From: Prevotella sp.
GTDB taxonomy: Bacteria > Bacteroidota > Bacteroidia > Bacteroidales > Bacteroidaceae
NCBI GenBank assembly: GCA_017467535.1
Contig: JAFUST010000035.1
Location: 1-52,303 of the forward strand
Length of the DNA: 52,303 nt
Direction: 5' to 3'
The notes under the pieces were generated by a model. The model did not search any database. It was not told the DNA's origin and saw nothing but the letters and a program-made list of their open reading frames with translations. Positions 9,518-16,780 of the stretch are shown in pieces; position 1 is the first letter of the stretch, and the number at the start of each line of letters is the position of its first letter. Position numbers and translations under genes: made by a program.

Positions 9518-9525
9518 CAAAAGTA
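9518..9525 (-). promoter_or_regulatory. -7 element of the efflux operon promoter
   Basis: TACTTTTG on the minus strand matches TAnnTTTG. It lies about 30 nt upstream of the TolC-family start codon, leaving a short leader. Confidence 0.7.
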
Positions 9526-9622
9526 CGGCAATTCTGCCATACTTTTATTATCTTCAAGCATGAAATAATGTTCTTTTTGTTCGATTTGTGAACAAATAGG
9601 GTGTTATATGCCAAGTTTTTAT

Positions 9623-9630
9623 TATCTTTG
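9623..9630 (+). promoter_or_regulatory. -7 element of the AraC gene promoter
   Basis: TATCTTTG matches the Bacteroidetes sigma-ABfr -7 consensus. The AraC-type start codon follows 26 nt later. The region between this and the divergent promoter at 9518 is about 100 nt and probably holds the shared control site. Confidence 0.75.
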
Positions 9631-9656
9631 CGTCGTAATTCAACGCCATATTGACT

Positions 9657-10556
9657 ATGAGTAAGGAACCCAAACTGATGAACTTCTCCAGGATGCGTGA
9701 TATCTTTGAACCACACATCCAGCAGATTCGTGAACACATCTACATAGATAACGAACTGGCAATAGTCCATGGAGACCCGAGGGTGTTTCAACTGATTGTC
9801 CAGCAGAAGCCGCCATTCTCCATCGACGACTATCGGTTGGGCCTTATCGCTAAGGGTGAAATCAAGGGGAACATCAATCTGGTGGAGAAGCATATCACAG
9901 CCGGCACGCTTGTGTTCATCGGTCCTGGCTCTATCATCTGTCCGATCAGTTTCTCGCCCGACCTCGAGATCTATGGCATGGGCCTGTCTGTCCATTTCCC
10001 GATGCCGTTTGCTCCAGGCCAACTGCCATCGGCCTTCAACGGGCAGGTGCGTGACTTCCAGTTGTCCGTCAGCAATGCCGATATGGAGACGGCCCGCGGC
10101 ATCATCGAAACACTATGGCACATCGTTCATCTGCCGGACTATAATCGCCAGACCGTCAGCAGCCTCGTGGCAGCGCAGATGCACCACTATAATGGTCTTT
10201 ACAGCCAGTACACCATGCAGCGGCAAGACACGCTCTCCCGTGAACAGACCATTTTCGACCGCTTCATCTATCTGGTCAACCAAAGTGCTACCCGCGAGCA
10301 TCAACTGCGCTACTATGCTGACAAGATGTGTCTGACCGAACGCTATCTGGGTACGGTCGTGCGTCAGGCCAGTGGCACAACGGCCAAGGAGTGGATAGAC
10401 CGAGCCATCATCACCCGCATCAAGGTTGAGTTGAAGCATACCGACAAGTCCGTCGCCCGCATCTCGGAGGAGATGAATTTCCCCAACCCCTCGTTCTTCA
10501 GCAAATACTTCAAGCGACTGACCTCCATGACACCAGCCGAATTCAGGTTGTCGTAG
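9657..10556 (+). CDS. AraC family transcriptional regulator
   Basis: 299 residues from the ATG at 9657 (MSKEPKLMNF); a TTG six bases upstream is less likely. The N-terminal cupin-like sensor domain is followed by a C-terminal AraC/XylS DNA-binding domain with two helix-turn-helix motifs; the second ends in SFFSKYFKRLTSMTPAEFR, the family signature. Cytoplasmic. It is transcribed divergently from the TolC-HlyD-ABC exporter, the usual arrangement for a local activator responding to an exported compound. The ligand is unknown. Very similar AraC proteins often regulate efflux genes in Prevotella and Bacteroides, but that is by analogy only. Confidence 0.9.
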   Translation: MSKEPKLMNFSRMRDIFEPHIQQIREHIYIDNELAIVHGDPRVFQLIVQQKPPFSIDDYRLGLIAKGEIKGNINLVEKHITAGTLVFIGPGSIICPISFSPDLEIYGMGLSVHFPMPFAPGQLPSAFNGQVRDFQLSVSNADMETARGIIETLWHIVHLPDYNRQTVSSLVAAQMHHYNGLYSQYTMQRQDTLSREQTIFDRFIYLVNQSATREHQLRYYADKMCLTERYLGTVVRQASGTTAKEWIDRAIITRIKVELKHTDKSVARISEEMNFPNPSFFSKYFKRLTSMTPAEFRLS

Positions 10557-10636
10557 CGACAGACTGCATATTCTGTAAAAAAGGTAGTAAGGTCATAAAT
10601 TGGGTTAAAAGATTTGTACGGTAGCCTGCAATTGAC

Positions 10637-10644
10637 TATTTTTG
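10637..10644 (+). promoter_or_regulatory. -7 element, possibly leaderless
   Basis: TATTTTTG, with TTG (of GATTTGTAC) about 20 nt upstream as the -33 element. Only 4 nt separate the element from the ATG at 10649, so transcription would start at or next to the initiation codon. Confidence 0.65.
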
Positions 10645-10648
10645 CAGC

Positions 10649-11155
10649 ATGAATGCAAATCGGATACTGCTGTCGTCGGTCTTCCTGTTTTCCTGCATCA
10701 GCCTACTGGCACAGGAACGCAGGCAGCGCATTGTGGTCGATGGCGACACGGGGCTCCCCATTGCCCGGGTGAGCATCACCGGCCGTGATTTTACAATCAC
10801 TACCGACTCGGCTGGACATTTCACGTTGCCCGCAAACTGCAAGACGCTGGTGTTCTCCCATGTTAACTACGTGAGTTATATGGCTAACATCAACGATTTG
10901 GATGACCGGGTGGAACTTTACAGCAACGACCATCGTCTGAACGAAGTGGTGGTATTCGGTACACCGTCGGGCAAGGATCCGCTGGGCGAACTCAACAATG
11001 GGCTACGACTGAACAAAACAGACGCGCAACTGATGGCTGCCAACCCCAACGGCAATCTGCTGGGCCTGCTGTCGTATCTGATACCCAAAAAGTGGCGGAC
11101 GAGCAAGAAAGCCCGCCGCCAGGAGGAACTCAAGAGAATCTTAGAGAATTATTAG
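10649..11155 (+). CDS. Secreted carboxypeptidase-regulatory-like domain protein
   Basis: 168 residues with a signal peptide (ILLSSVFLFSCISLLAQ). Residues about 24-100 form a CarboxypepD_reg-like / CNA-B-type beta-sandwich (RIVVDGDTGLPIARVSI, TDSAGHFTLPANCKTLVFSHVNY), the domain usually found at the N-terminus of Bacteroidetes TonB-dependent receptors, ending in VELYSNDHRLNEVVVFG as such domains do before the plug. The remaining residues form a short basic tail instead of a plug and barrel. A barrel receptor lacking this domain is encoded convergently 12 nt downstream. It may be a free-standing accessory domain. Function unknown. Confidence 0.75.
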   Translation: MNANRILLSSVFLFSCISLLAQERRQRIVVDGDTGLPIARVSITGRDFTITTDSAGHFTLPANCKTLVFSHVNYVSYMANINDLDDRVELYSNDHRLNEVVVFGTPSGKDPLGELNNGLRLNKTDAQLMAANPNGNLLGLLSYLIPKKWRTSKKARRQEELKRILENY

Positions 11156-11166
11156 TCTGACGCCCT

Positions 11167-13227
11167 TTATTTCAGGATGCCCGTTTCCTTGTCTTGATGG
11201 TTCATGGTACGCTCAATGTCGCGATACTGGCGGCCACGACTGAGGTGCCAGATGAGGTTGAGGGTCAGGCAGTTCCCGTCATCGGCATCAGTGGCGATGT
11301 GCTTCTTGTGAATATAGCGGTTCATCAGTTGGCCCGTCGACGTCTTGGGATGGGTGGAGAATGGACGCTGGATATAGAGGCTGAGTGTCAGACGTGTGTT
11401 GAGGCGCAGACTGGCGTTCAGTTGCCAGTAGGGCTGCTGGTGTCCGCGATGCTCCCCCTCCATGAAGTTCCAGCCGTTGTCGCCGTAGGCCGTGAGCGTC
11501 CAGTGTCCGAGGTAGGCCTGCAGCCAGGCGGCACCGTTGAGCGAGGTATAGGTATGGGTGTAGTCGTCGCCGTAGTTGAAGAATCGGTAGAGGCCACAGT
11601 AGGCAGTGGCGGTGAGACGATCGGGCAGGATGGTCCACTGGGCATAGGGCTGTATGAAAAAGAAGTTGCAGCCGCGCTGGTTGGTCTGGGTGAGCAGGAA
11701 AGGGGTGGAAGGGACATTGCGATACGGCGACAGACTTGACGGGTGGGGGATGACTTTCTCCATGTTGCAGTGGGCGTTGAGGCGGTAGTAGGACTGGAGT
11801 TCGAGCATGAGGCGAGGCGTGGTGTAGGTCAGTCGTAGGTCGTGACTGGTGACGCGGTTGGGGCGGATGTCAGGATTGCCGACAAAAGTCTCCATCGCGT
11901 TCTGTTTGATGTGTACGTCGCTGATAAGTGCTATCTGGGAGACATGCTGCGAGATTTCAAAGTCGTATTTCAGGCGCCACCTGTTGGCGAGGGGGTAGGA
12001 GATACTTGCCTTGGGCCGCAGGAGGAGAAAATCGTGGTGGTGGTCGGCCTGACTGAAGTAGCGACGGCTAAGGCCCAGCCCAGCCACATACTGAAGGCGC
12101 TGGAAGAGACGACCGCTCAGTTGACCGAATCCGTAGATGCCGGAGGTGTGCATGGCATTGTGGGCCTCGGCATCGCCCGCATAGGCATTGTCGGTGTAGC
12201 GCTGCAGGAACTGTATGCCTGTCGAGAGCGTGAAGGGCTTGAGGCGGTTCTCGTAGATGGCTTCAGTCCAAAGGGTATAGGTGTGACCAGTGGTGGTATA
12301 TATATAAGGTGTACCCTCGTTGCGTTCGCTGTAGTCGCGGCTATAGATATAGGTGCCCACGGCATTGGCTGTGAGCGACTGGTGACGGAAGTCGCGATGG
12401 AAGTATAGGTCGAGCGATGGCGACTTCGACTTGTCGTGAGTGTCGTTGCGATAGAAACTTGTGACACCGTTCTCCGTGTATTCGTGGTCAGAAGTCTGAT
12501 GGATACTGCCGATGGGCTGTCGGCCACTGAGGCGTGCTTGGAAGACATAGTTGGAGTCGCTGAGGCTATATGTCAACTGCACATTGTGGCCTGCACTGCG
12601 GTAGTCGGCATGGGTCATCCTGCGCTGGATGTCGTAGGTTGTCAGGTCGTCCAACTGGTAGGTGGCCTGCTCCGTGCTGCGAGCGCCCCAGGTGTGCTGC
12701 CAGTTGGCTCCATAACTGATGCCCAGTTCGCTCTTGCCAATATTCGCCCTGCCGTAGACGGTGCCGTGACTGTTAAGGGAGGTGAGTCCCTGCGTTAGGT
12801 CGGTGCCTACTATATAGCCGATGACGGGGCGTTTCACCTTGATATTGATGACATATGCCACGCCTTCGCCATAGCGCACACCGGGGTGGTCGATAAACTC
12901 CACCGCCTCTACGGCATCCATGTCCATCGACAGCATGTCGTCGGTTGTGGCCTGCACATCGTTGATGCGCACTTCCACCCCGCCCGTTGTTCCCAACGCG
13001 GTAATGCTGTGGCCGACCTCGTCGATACGGAGGTGTGGCAGGGACAGTTTGTTCAGCAGCGAATAGCCCGATGTCGCGGTCTCCCGCTGCTGTCTGCTGG
13101 GATAGATCATCTGTCGGTCGGCCTGCTGTACAACGCGGGCTCCCTTAACCACTACTTCCCGCAGTTCCACTTCCTGTGCCTGCACCAGCATGGGTGCGAG
13201 CAACAATCCTAAAAGTAATCTCTTCAT
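11167..13227 (-). CDS. TonB-dependent receptor-like outer-membrane barrel protein
   Basis: 686 residues with a signal peptide (MKRLLLGLLLAPMLVQAQ). A short N-terminal segment reading ELREVVVKGARVVQQADR leads straight into a plug domain (SLLNKLSLPHLRIDEV, VEVRINDVQATTDDMLSM, VEAVEFIDHPGVRYGEG), then a long series of amphipathic beta strands forming the barrel. The N-terminal carboxypeptidase-like domain normally present in this group is missing, but a gene for such a domain faces it. It probably takes up or binds an unidentified ligand at the outer membrane. Its promoter lies at 13247-13254 and three direct repeats spaced by 11 bp lie further upstream, suggesting control by an OmpR/PhoB-type activator. 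Confidence 0.85.
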   Translation of the reverse strand: MKRLLLGLLLAPMLVQAQEVELREVVVKGARVVQQADRQMIYPSRQQRETATSGYSLLNKLSLPHLRIDEVGHSITALGTTGGVEVRINDVQATTDDMLSMDMDAVEAVEFIDHPGVRYGEGVAYVINIKVKRPVIGYIVGTDLTQGLTSLNSHGTVYGRANIGKSELGISYGANWQHTWGARSTEQATYQLDDLTTYDIQRRMTHADYRSAGHNVQLTYSLSDSNYVFQARLSGRQPIGSIHQTSDHEYTENGVTSFYRNDTHDKSKSPSLDLYFHRDFRHQSLTANAVGTYIYSRDYSERNEGTPYIYTTTGHTYTLWTEAIYENRLKPFTLSTGIQFLQRYTDNAYAGDAEAHNAMHTSGIYGFGQLSGRLFQRLQYVAGLGLSRRYFSQADHHHDFLLLRPKASISYPLANRWRLKYDFEISQHVSQIALISDVHIKQNAMETFVGNPDIRPNRVTSHDLRLTYTTPRLMLELQSYYRLNAHCNMEKVIPHPSSLSPYRNVPSTPFLLTQTNQRGCNFFFIQPYAQWTILPDRLTATAYCGLYRFFNYGDDYTHTYTSLNGAAWLQAYLGHWTLTAYGDNGWNFMEGEHRGHQQPYWQLNASLRLNTRLTLSLYIQRPFSTHPKTSTGQLMNRYIHKKHIATDADDGNCLTLNLIWHLSRGRQYRDIERTMNHQDKETGILK

Positions 13228-13246
13228 CGTGTTTGTCTTTTTTCGG

Positions 13247-13254
13247 CAAAGGTA
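13247..13254 (-). promoter_or_regulatory. -7 element of receptor gene promoter
   Basis: TACCTTTG on the minus strand, 19 nt upstream of the receptor ATG. No convincing -33 TTTG is seen at the right spacing, consistent with a need for an activator. Confidence 0.75.
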
Positions 13255-13287
13255 CGCAGAGATTCATATATCCCCATGGAATAATGC

Positions 13288-13316
13288 CTGACATTTGTCT
13301 GACATTTGTCTGACAT
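13288..13316. promoter_or_regulatory. Three direct repeats with 11-bp spacing, Pho-box-like
   Basis: CTGACAT occurs at 13288, 13299 and 13310, each pair separated by the same TTGT spacer, so the period is exactly 11 bp, one helical turn. This is the arrangement bound by PhoB/OmpR-type response regulators, and CTGNCAT matches the enterobacterial Pho-box half-site. It lies about 33 nt upstream of the -7 element of the receptor gene. The orientation is opposite to that usual for PhoB relative to the promoter. Confidence 0.65.
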
Positions 13317-13380
13317 GGGCGGATGTGTGCTTTAGAGAGTGCTAATTGCTTTTTGTGGAAAAAGTGTTATATCTGTATTT

Positions 13381-14511
13381 TTATAGATTCTTTTCAAAGA
13401 AGGCAGACAATTTGTCCCAGGGTATGAGATTCTTTGGTTCGCCCTTGCCCTCCAACTCGGTGTAGCCGCCGTCGTAGAGGTCGCAGTGCGAGGCACCGGG
13501 GATGATGAGTAACTCCTTGTTCTCGGGGTTGGGATTAGGTTGACCGATGACACGATACCCCTCAGCCTTTCCTTCCACCATGTAGTGATAGGTAGCCTCG
13601 CCGAAATAGCGGGAGTGGGCCTCGGAGCCGTGCATCACGAGGACGGCAGAGCGGATCTCGTTGATATAATAGAGGAAACGGGCGTTGGCGTAGGCCTGCG
13701 TGCCGATGACGCGCCAGCCGTCGTTGGAGTTGCCGCTGCGCTTGTGGTAGCCGCGGGGGGTGATGTAGTAGTCGTAGTAGTCCTTGACAAACTGAGGAGC
13801 GTCTTCGGGCAGCGGGTTCACCACACCGCCAGCCATAGCCGTAGGGTCGGTGAGACGCTGCTTGGCCATGGCCTCACGGGCAGCGTGGCGAGCCTCCTCG
13901 TTATCGTCGGCATCGAAGTAGCCGTTGCCGCTGACGCGGGTCATGTCGTACATCGTCGAGACCACCGTCGCCTTGATGCGGGTGTCGGCAGCGGCAGCGT
14001 TGAGGGCGATGCCTCCCCAGCCGCAGATACCGATGATGCCGATGCGCTCGGCATCCACGTTATCCTGTTTCGAGAGAAAATCGACAGCGGCCATGAAGTC
14101 CTCGGTGTTGATGTCTGGCGAAGCCGTGCGGCGCGGTTCACCGCTACTTTCGCCGGTGTATGATGGGTCGAAGGCCAGCGCCACAAAACCACACTCTGCC
14201 ATCCGTATGGCATAGAGCCCTGACGACTGTTCCTTCGTTGCTCCAAACGGTCCGCTCACGGCCAGAGCAGCCAACTTCCCTCCCTCGGGGAGATTGAGGG
14301 GCGTATACAGGTCTCCTGCCAATGTCAGTCCATACTGCGTCTCGAACGTCACCTTCTTGTGATTCACTTTCTCACTTAGCGGGAACACCTTGTCCCACTC
14401 CTCGGTCAATTGCAATGTCTGTTTCATATCTTTGTTTTCGTTTGTACTCTTCTGTGTGCATGCTGCCAACATCCCGCCAAGCAGCAAGACTGCAATCATT
14501 GTCTTCTTCAT
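13381..14511 (-). CDS. Alpha/beta hydrolase lipoprotein, dienelactone-hydrolase-like
   Basis: 376 residues. The N-terminal lipobox (GGMLAAC) predicts a lipoprotein. The alpha/beta hydrolase core shows the nucleophile elbow GICGWGG with Cys in place of Ser, as in dienelactone hydrolases; the acid probably lies in the AVLVMHGSEAHSR region and the catalytic His in IIPGASHCDLYD. An oxyanion-side loop reads VSGPFGATKEQSSGLYAIRMAE. It probably hydrolyses an ester or lactone at the envelope, substrate unknown. It overlaps the cyclophilin-like lipoprotein gene by 4 nt (ATGA) and is the second gene of a two-gene unit; an AraC-type gene lies immediately upstream on the same strand. Confidence 0.85.
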   Translation of the reverse strand: MKKTMIAVLLLGGMLAACTQKSTNENKDMKQTLQLTEEWDKVFPLSEKVNHKKVTFETQYGLTLAGDLYTPLNLPEGGKLAALAVSGPFGATKEQSSGLYAIRMAECGFVALAFDPSYTGESSGEPRRTASPDINTEDFMAAVDFLSKQDNVDAERIGIIGICGWGGIALNAAAADTRIKATVVSTMYDMTRVSGNGYFDADDNEEARHAAREAMAKQRLTDPTAMAGGVVNPLPEDAPQFVKDYYDYYITPRGYHKRSGNSNDGWRVIGTQAYANARFLYYINEIRSAVLVMHGSEAHSRYFGEATYHYMVEGKAEGYRVIGQPNPNPENKELLIIPGASHCDLYDGGYTELEGKGEPKNLIPWDKLSAFFEKNL

Positions 14512-15098
14512 TTGATGTACTTTTTACCGTTCTTTACAAAAACTCGCCTTGCTGGCTCCTGCTTCAGCGCGGTGCCAGTCAGGGTATATGATTTATCGTC
14601 TTGTTTGGCTGCGGAGATGGGATCGATGCCCGTACTTTCGGGTACTGACAGCGTCACGCTGATGCGCCCCTGGCCGGCCTTCAGAAATGTCTTCAGTTCG
14701 TCCGTCGACTGATACTCGATGCGACCCAGACGGGTGTAACTCCATGAGTTAGAACCATAGAAGAGCACAATCTGGTTGCCGCTGTAGAGAATCACATCGC
14801 CAGCCGCAGTCGTGATCTGCTGATTGCTTGTGGGCAGCGAGCGTCCCAGAGCGCCCACCTTCTCGAAACCGCCGTAATCATCGGCCTCATAGGTGATGGC
14901 CGACTGCTGCAATGCGGCCATCAGCGTCCGTGTGGCCTCGTTGTCTACCAATGTGACGGGCAGCGTCTTGCCCTCGATGGTGATGTTGATTTTCATATCC
15001 GATGATGTCGTTTGTGCCTGAGCCTCCTCGCTGGAGCAGGCCGTCAAGAGCAGTGCTGCGACTGCTAGAACGAGGCGTGTTATCATTATTCGTTTCAT
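14508..15098 (-). CDS. Cyclophilin-like fold lipoprotein
   Basis: 196 residues from the ATG at 15098 (MKRIMITRLVLAV), chosen because it starts a lipoprotein signal (LLLTAC) and follows a -7 element by only 8 nt; the longer frame would run through the promoter. The region from about residue 45 to 155 (INITIEGKTLPVTLVDNEATRTL, DYGGFEKVGALGRSLP, GDVILYSGNQIVLFYG, SWSYTRLGRIE) matches the small cyclophilin_like fold found in many Bacteroidetes and Firmicutes proteins of unknown function. The C-terminal tail RVFVKNGKKYIK resembles the sorting-type tails of Prevotella secreted proteins. It is the first gene of a unit with the hydrolase. Confidence 0.82.
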   Translation of the reverse strand: MKRIMITRLVLAVAALLLTACSSEEAQAQTTSSDMKINITIEGKTLPVTLVDNEATRTLMAALQQSAITYEADDYGGFEKVGALGRSLPTSNQQITTAAGDVILYSGNQIVLFYGSNSWSYTRLGRIEYQSTDELKTFLKAGQGRISVTLSVPESTGIDPISAAKQDDKSYTLTGTALKQEPARRVFVKNGKKYIK

Positions 15099-15106
15099 AC
15101 CGCCTG

Positions 15107-15114
15107 CAAAGTTA
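15107..15114 (-). promoter_or_regulatory. -7 element upstream of cyclophilin-like gene
   Basis: TAACTTTG on the minus strand, ending 8 nt from the ATG at 15098. The mRNA would have almost no leader. The element lies between the upstream AraC-type gene and this unit. Confidence 0.7.
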
Positions 15115-15177
15115 CAACGAAAAATCCGCAACTCTGTTATACGGATTGCGGATAGATTTACCAAAAATGCGGATTCA

Positions 15178-16077
15178 TCAAGACATCTTAAACTGCGAGG
15201 GCGTCTGGCCTGTCATCTGCTTGAAGAGGCGGGTGAAGTGACTGGGATATTCGAAGCCCAGTTGCTCTGATGCCTGCGTCACGCCGATGCCACTCAGGAG
15301 GAGACTCTTGGCACGCATCACGATGAAACTGCGGATATAGTCCTTTGGACTCTCGCCCAGGGCCTCGCGGACGATGTCGCCAAAATAACCGGCGGAGAGA
15401 CACAGTTCGCTGGCGCAGTATTTCACGCTGGGCAGACCGTCCTTCCGCTGGCGGCCCTTGTCGTAGTAATCGACGAGCACCTGCTGGAACCGGCTGAGGA
15501 TGTCGCTGCCCGCAGTGGTCATCTCCTTGAACTGACGGGCGTAGAAGCGGCGGCAATAGTCGAGTATCAGGAGGATGTAGTCGCGGATGATGTCGTTCTG
15601 CCCCTCGTCGCTGCCGTGCGCCTTCAGTTCCTCTCTTATATTGGCCATCAGTCCTGCCAGCACCTCTTTTTCTTCGGCAGTCAGGAAGAGGGCCTCGTTG
15701 GCATTGTAGGAGAAGAAATGGTAGTCGGCCATGCGGCGCTCTATCTCCGAGTCGTGTATGAAATGGGCATCGAACAGCAGTGCCCATCCGCTGTACTCGC
15801 GCCGTGTACCGTCGTCCTGCTTGCCGCCTATCTGTCCTGGCGAGAGTGCCAGCAGTGAGCCGCCGGCCTCGTGGTAGCGGCCGATGCCGTAGACGAGGTT
15901 CTCTGGAAACTCGCGCTGCAGGAACAGCCCATAGACCTTGTAGCGGTTCAGCGAATGCCGAATCTTGCCCGCCTCGTCGTAGTGGACAATGCTGACATGC
16001 GGATGCCATGTCGGTGCCCCGATGTCGCGTGCATAGTCGTTGGCTTCGTTGATGTAGAGATCAATCTTCTCGGGCAT
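15178..16077 (-). CDS. AraC family transcriptional regulator
   Basis: 299 residues. N-terminal AraC-binding (cupin) sensor region, then a C-terminal two-HTH domain: CASELCLSAGYFGDIVREALGESPKDYI as the first HTH and ASEQLGFEYPSHFTRLFKQMTGQTPSQF as the second, the canonical ending. It starts inside the 3' end of the membrane winged-helix gene (17-nt overlap), so it is translated as the last gene of the thrA run, and it sits immediately upstream of the cyclophilin/hydrolase pair, its likely target. The start ATG at 16077 (MPEKIDLYINEAND) is the only reasonable one. Inducer unknown. Confidence 0.9.
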   Translation of the reverse strand: MPEKIDLYINEANDYARDIGAPTWHPHVSIVHYDEAGKIRHSLNRYKVYGLFLQREFPENLVYGIGRYHEAGGSLLALSPGQIGGKQDDGTRREYSGWALLFDAHFIHDSEIERRMADYHFFSYNANEALFLTAEEKEVLAGLMANIREELKAHGSDEGQNDIIRDYILLILDYCRRFYARQFKEMTTAGSDILSRFQQVLVDYYDKGRQRKDGLPSVKYCASELCLSAGYFGDIVREALGESPKDYIRSFIVMRAKSLLLSGIGVTQASEQLGFEYPSHFTRLFKQMTGQTPSQFKMS

Positions 16078-16780
16078 AAGTCAGCGTATAGGCACGGCTG
16101 CGGTCGGAGAGGATGTGGAGACTTGACTGGGCCTCAAGGAGGGGCTTCATCCGGCGGATGAGGGTGTAGAGCGTCTCGCTGGCATCTTCCTTTTTGGGCC
16201 AAAGGGCCTCGCAGATGGCCTGCTTGGTCAGTCGGTGTTCGGGGGCAAGGAAGAACATCTCCATCAGTTGGTGCTGCATAGGTGTGAACTTCACTTCCGT
16301 GCCGTTGGTGGTGAAGAAGCGATGGTCTCTGAGGGTCAGACCGCCAAAGGTGATGCCCGAAGGGGCGGGCCTGCGCTTGAGAACGCCGATGCCGACGGCC
16401 CAGATGAAGGCCATTGACGCGAGAGCCATAGCGGGACGCTGGTCGCTGAGGCGCAGGATGGTGGCGGTGGAGCAGTGGGCCTCGATGGTGGTGGCGAGAT
16501 CCTCGTCGTCGGGAACTGCTGCTGAATGCTGCGAGGTGCCAGCCGGTCTTAGCGAGAGGAGCACCTGCGCACGGAGAGCCTCCGTCTGCAGGTGGCTGTT
16601 GAAGGTGCGGATGGTGTCGGTGGTGATGATGTCGGCGGGCTGTTCGCGCAGCGTCTGTGCGAGTGCCTGCTGGATTTCTTCATCGACCCAACGGCTGGTG
16701 TCGGAGTAACTGCCGATGCTGGAGACCACAGATGCCAGGATCAGGGCCAGCGATACGATGACGGGGTGCCAGCGACTCAT
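16061..16780 (-). CDS. Membrane-anchored winged-helix (OmpR-type) regulator
   Basis: 239 residues from the ATG at 16780 (MSRWHPVIVS), which overlaps the preceding stop (ATGA). A first membrane segment lies at residues 8-24; a region of about 95 residues rich in Gln/Thr follows and is probably periplasmic; a second membrane segment (LASMAFIWAVGIGVL) lies near 123-138; residues about 150-239 form an OmpR/PhoB-type winged helix (LTLRDHRFFTTNG, FTPMQHQLMEMF, RLTKQAICEALWP, LYTLIRRMKPLLE). This is a one-component transmembrane regulator with sensor first and DNA-binding domain last, the reverse of ToxR. No receiver domain is present. Its coupling to the aspartate-family genes is unexplained. Confidence 0.82.
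   Translation of the reverse strand: MSRWHPVIVSLALILASVVSSIGSYSDTSRWVDEEIQQALAQTLREQPADIITTDTIRTFNSHLQTEALRAQVLLSLRPAGTSQHSAAVPDDEDLATTIEAHCSTATILRLSDQRPAMALASMAFIWAVGIGVLKRRPAPSGITFGGLTLRDHRFFTTNGTEVKFTPMQHQLMEMFFLAPEHRLTKQAICEALWPKKEDASETLYTLIRRMKPLLEAQSSLHILSDRSRAYTLTYARED

Noticed and set aside
8208-10022. 604-residue version of the TolC-family gene
   Set aside because: The extension runs through the divergent promoters and antisense to the AraC gene; the signal peptide begins at 9488.
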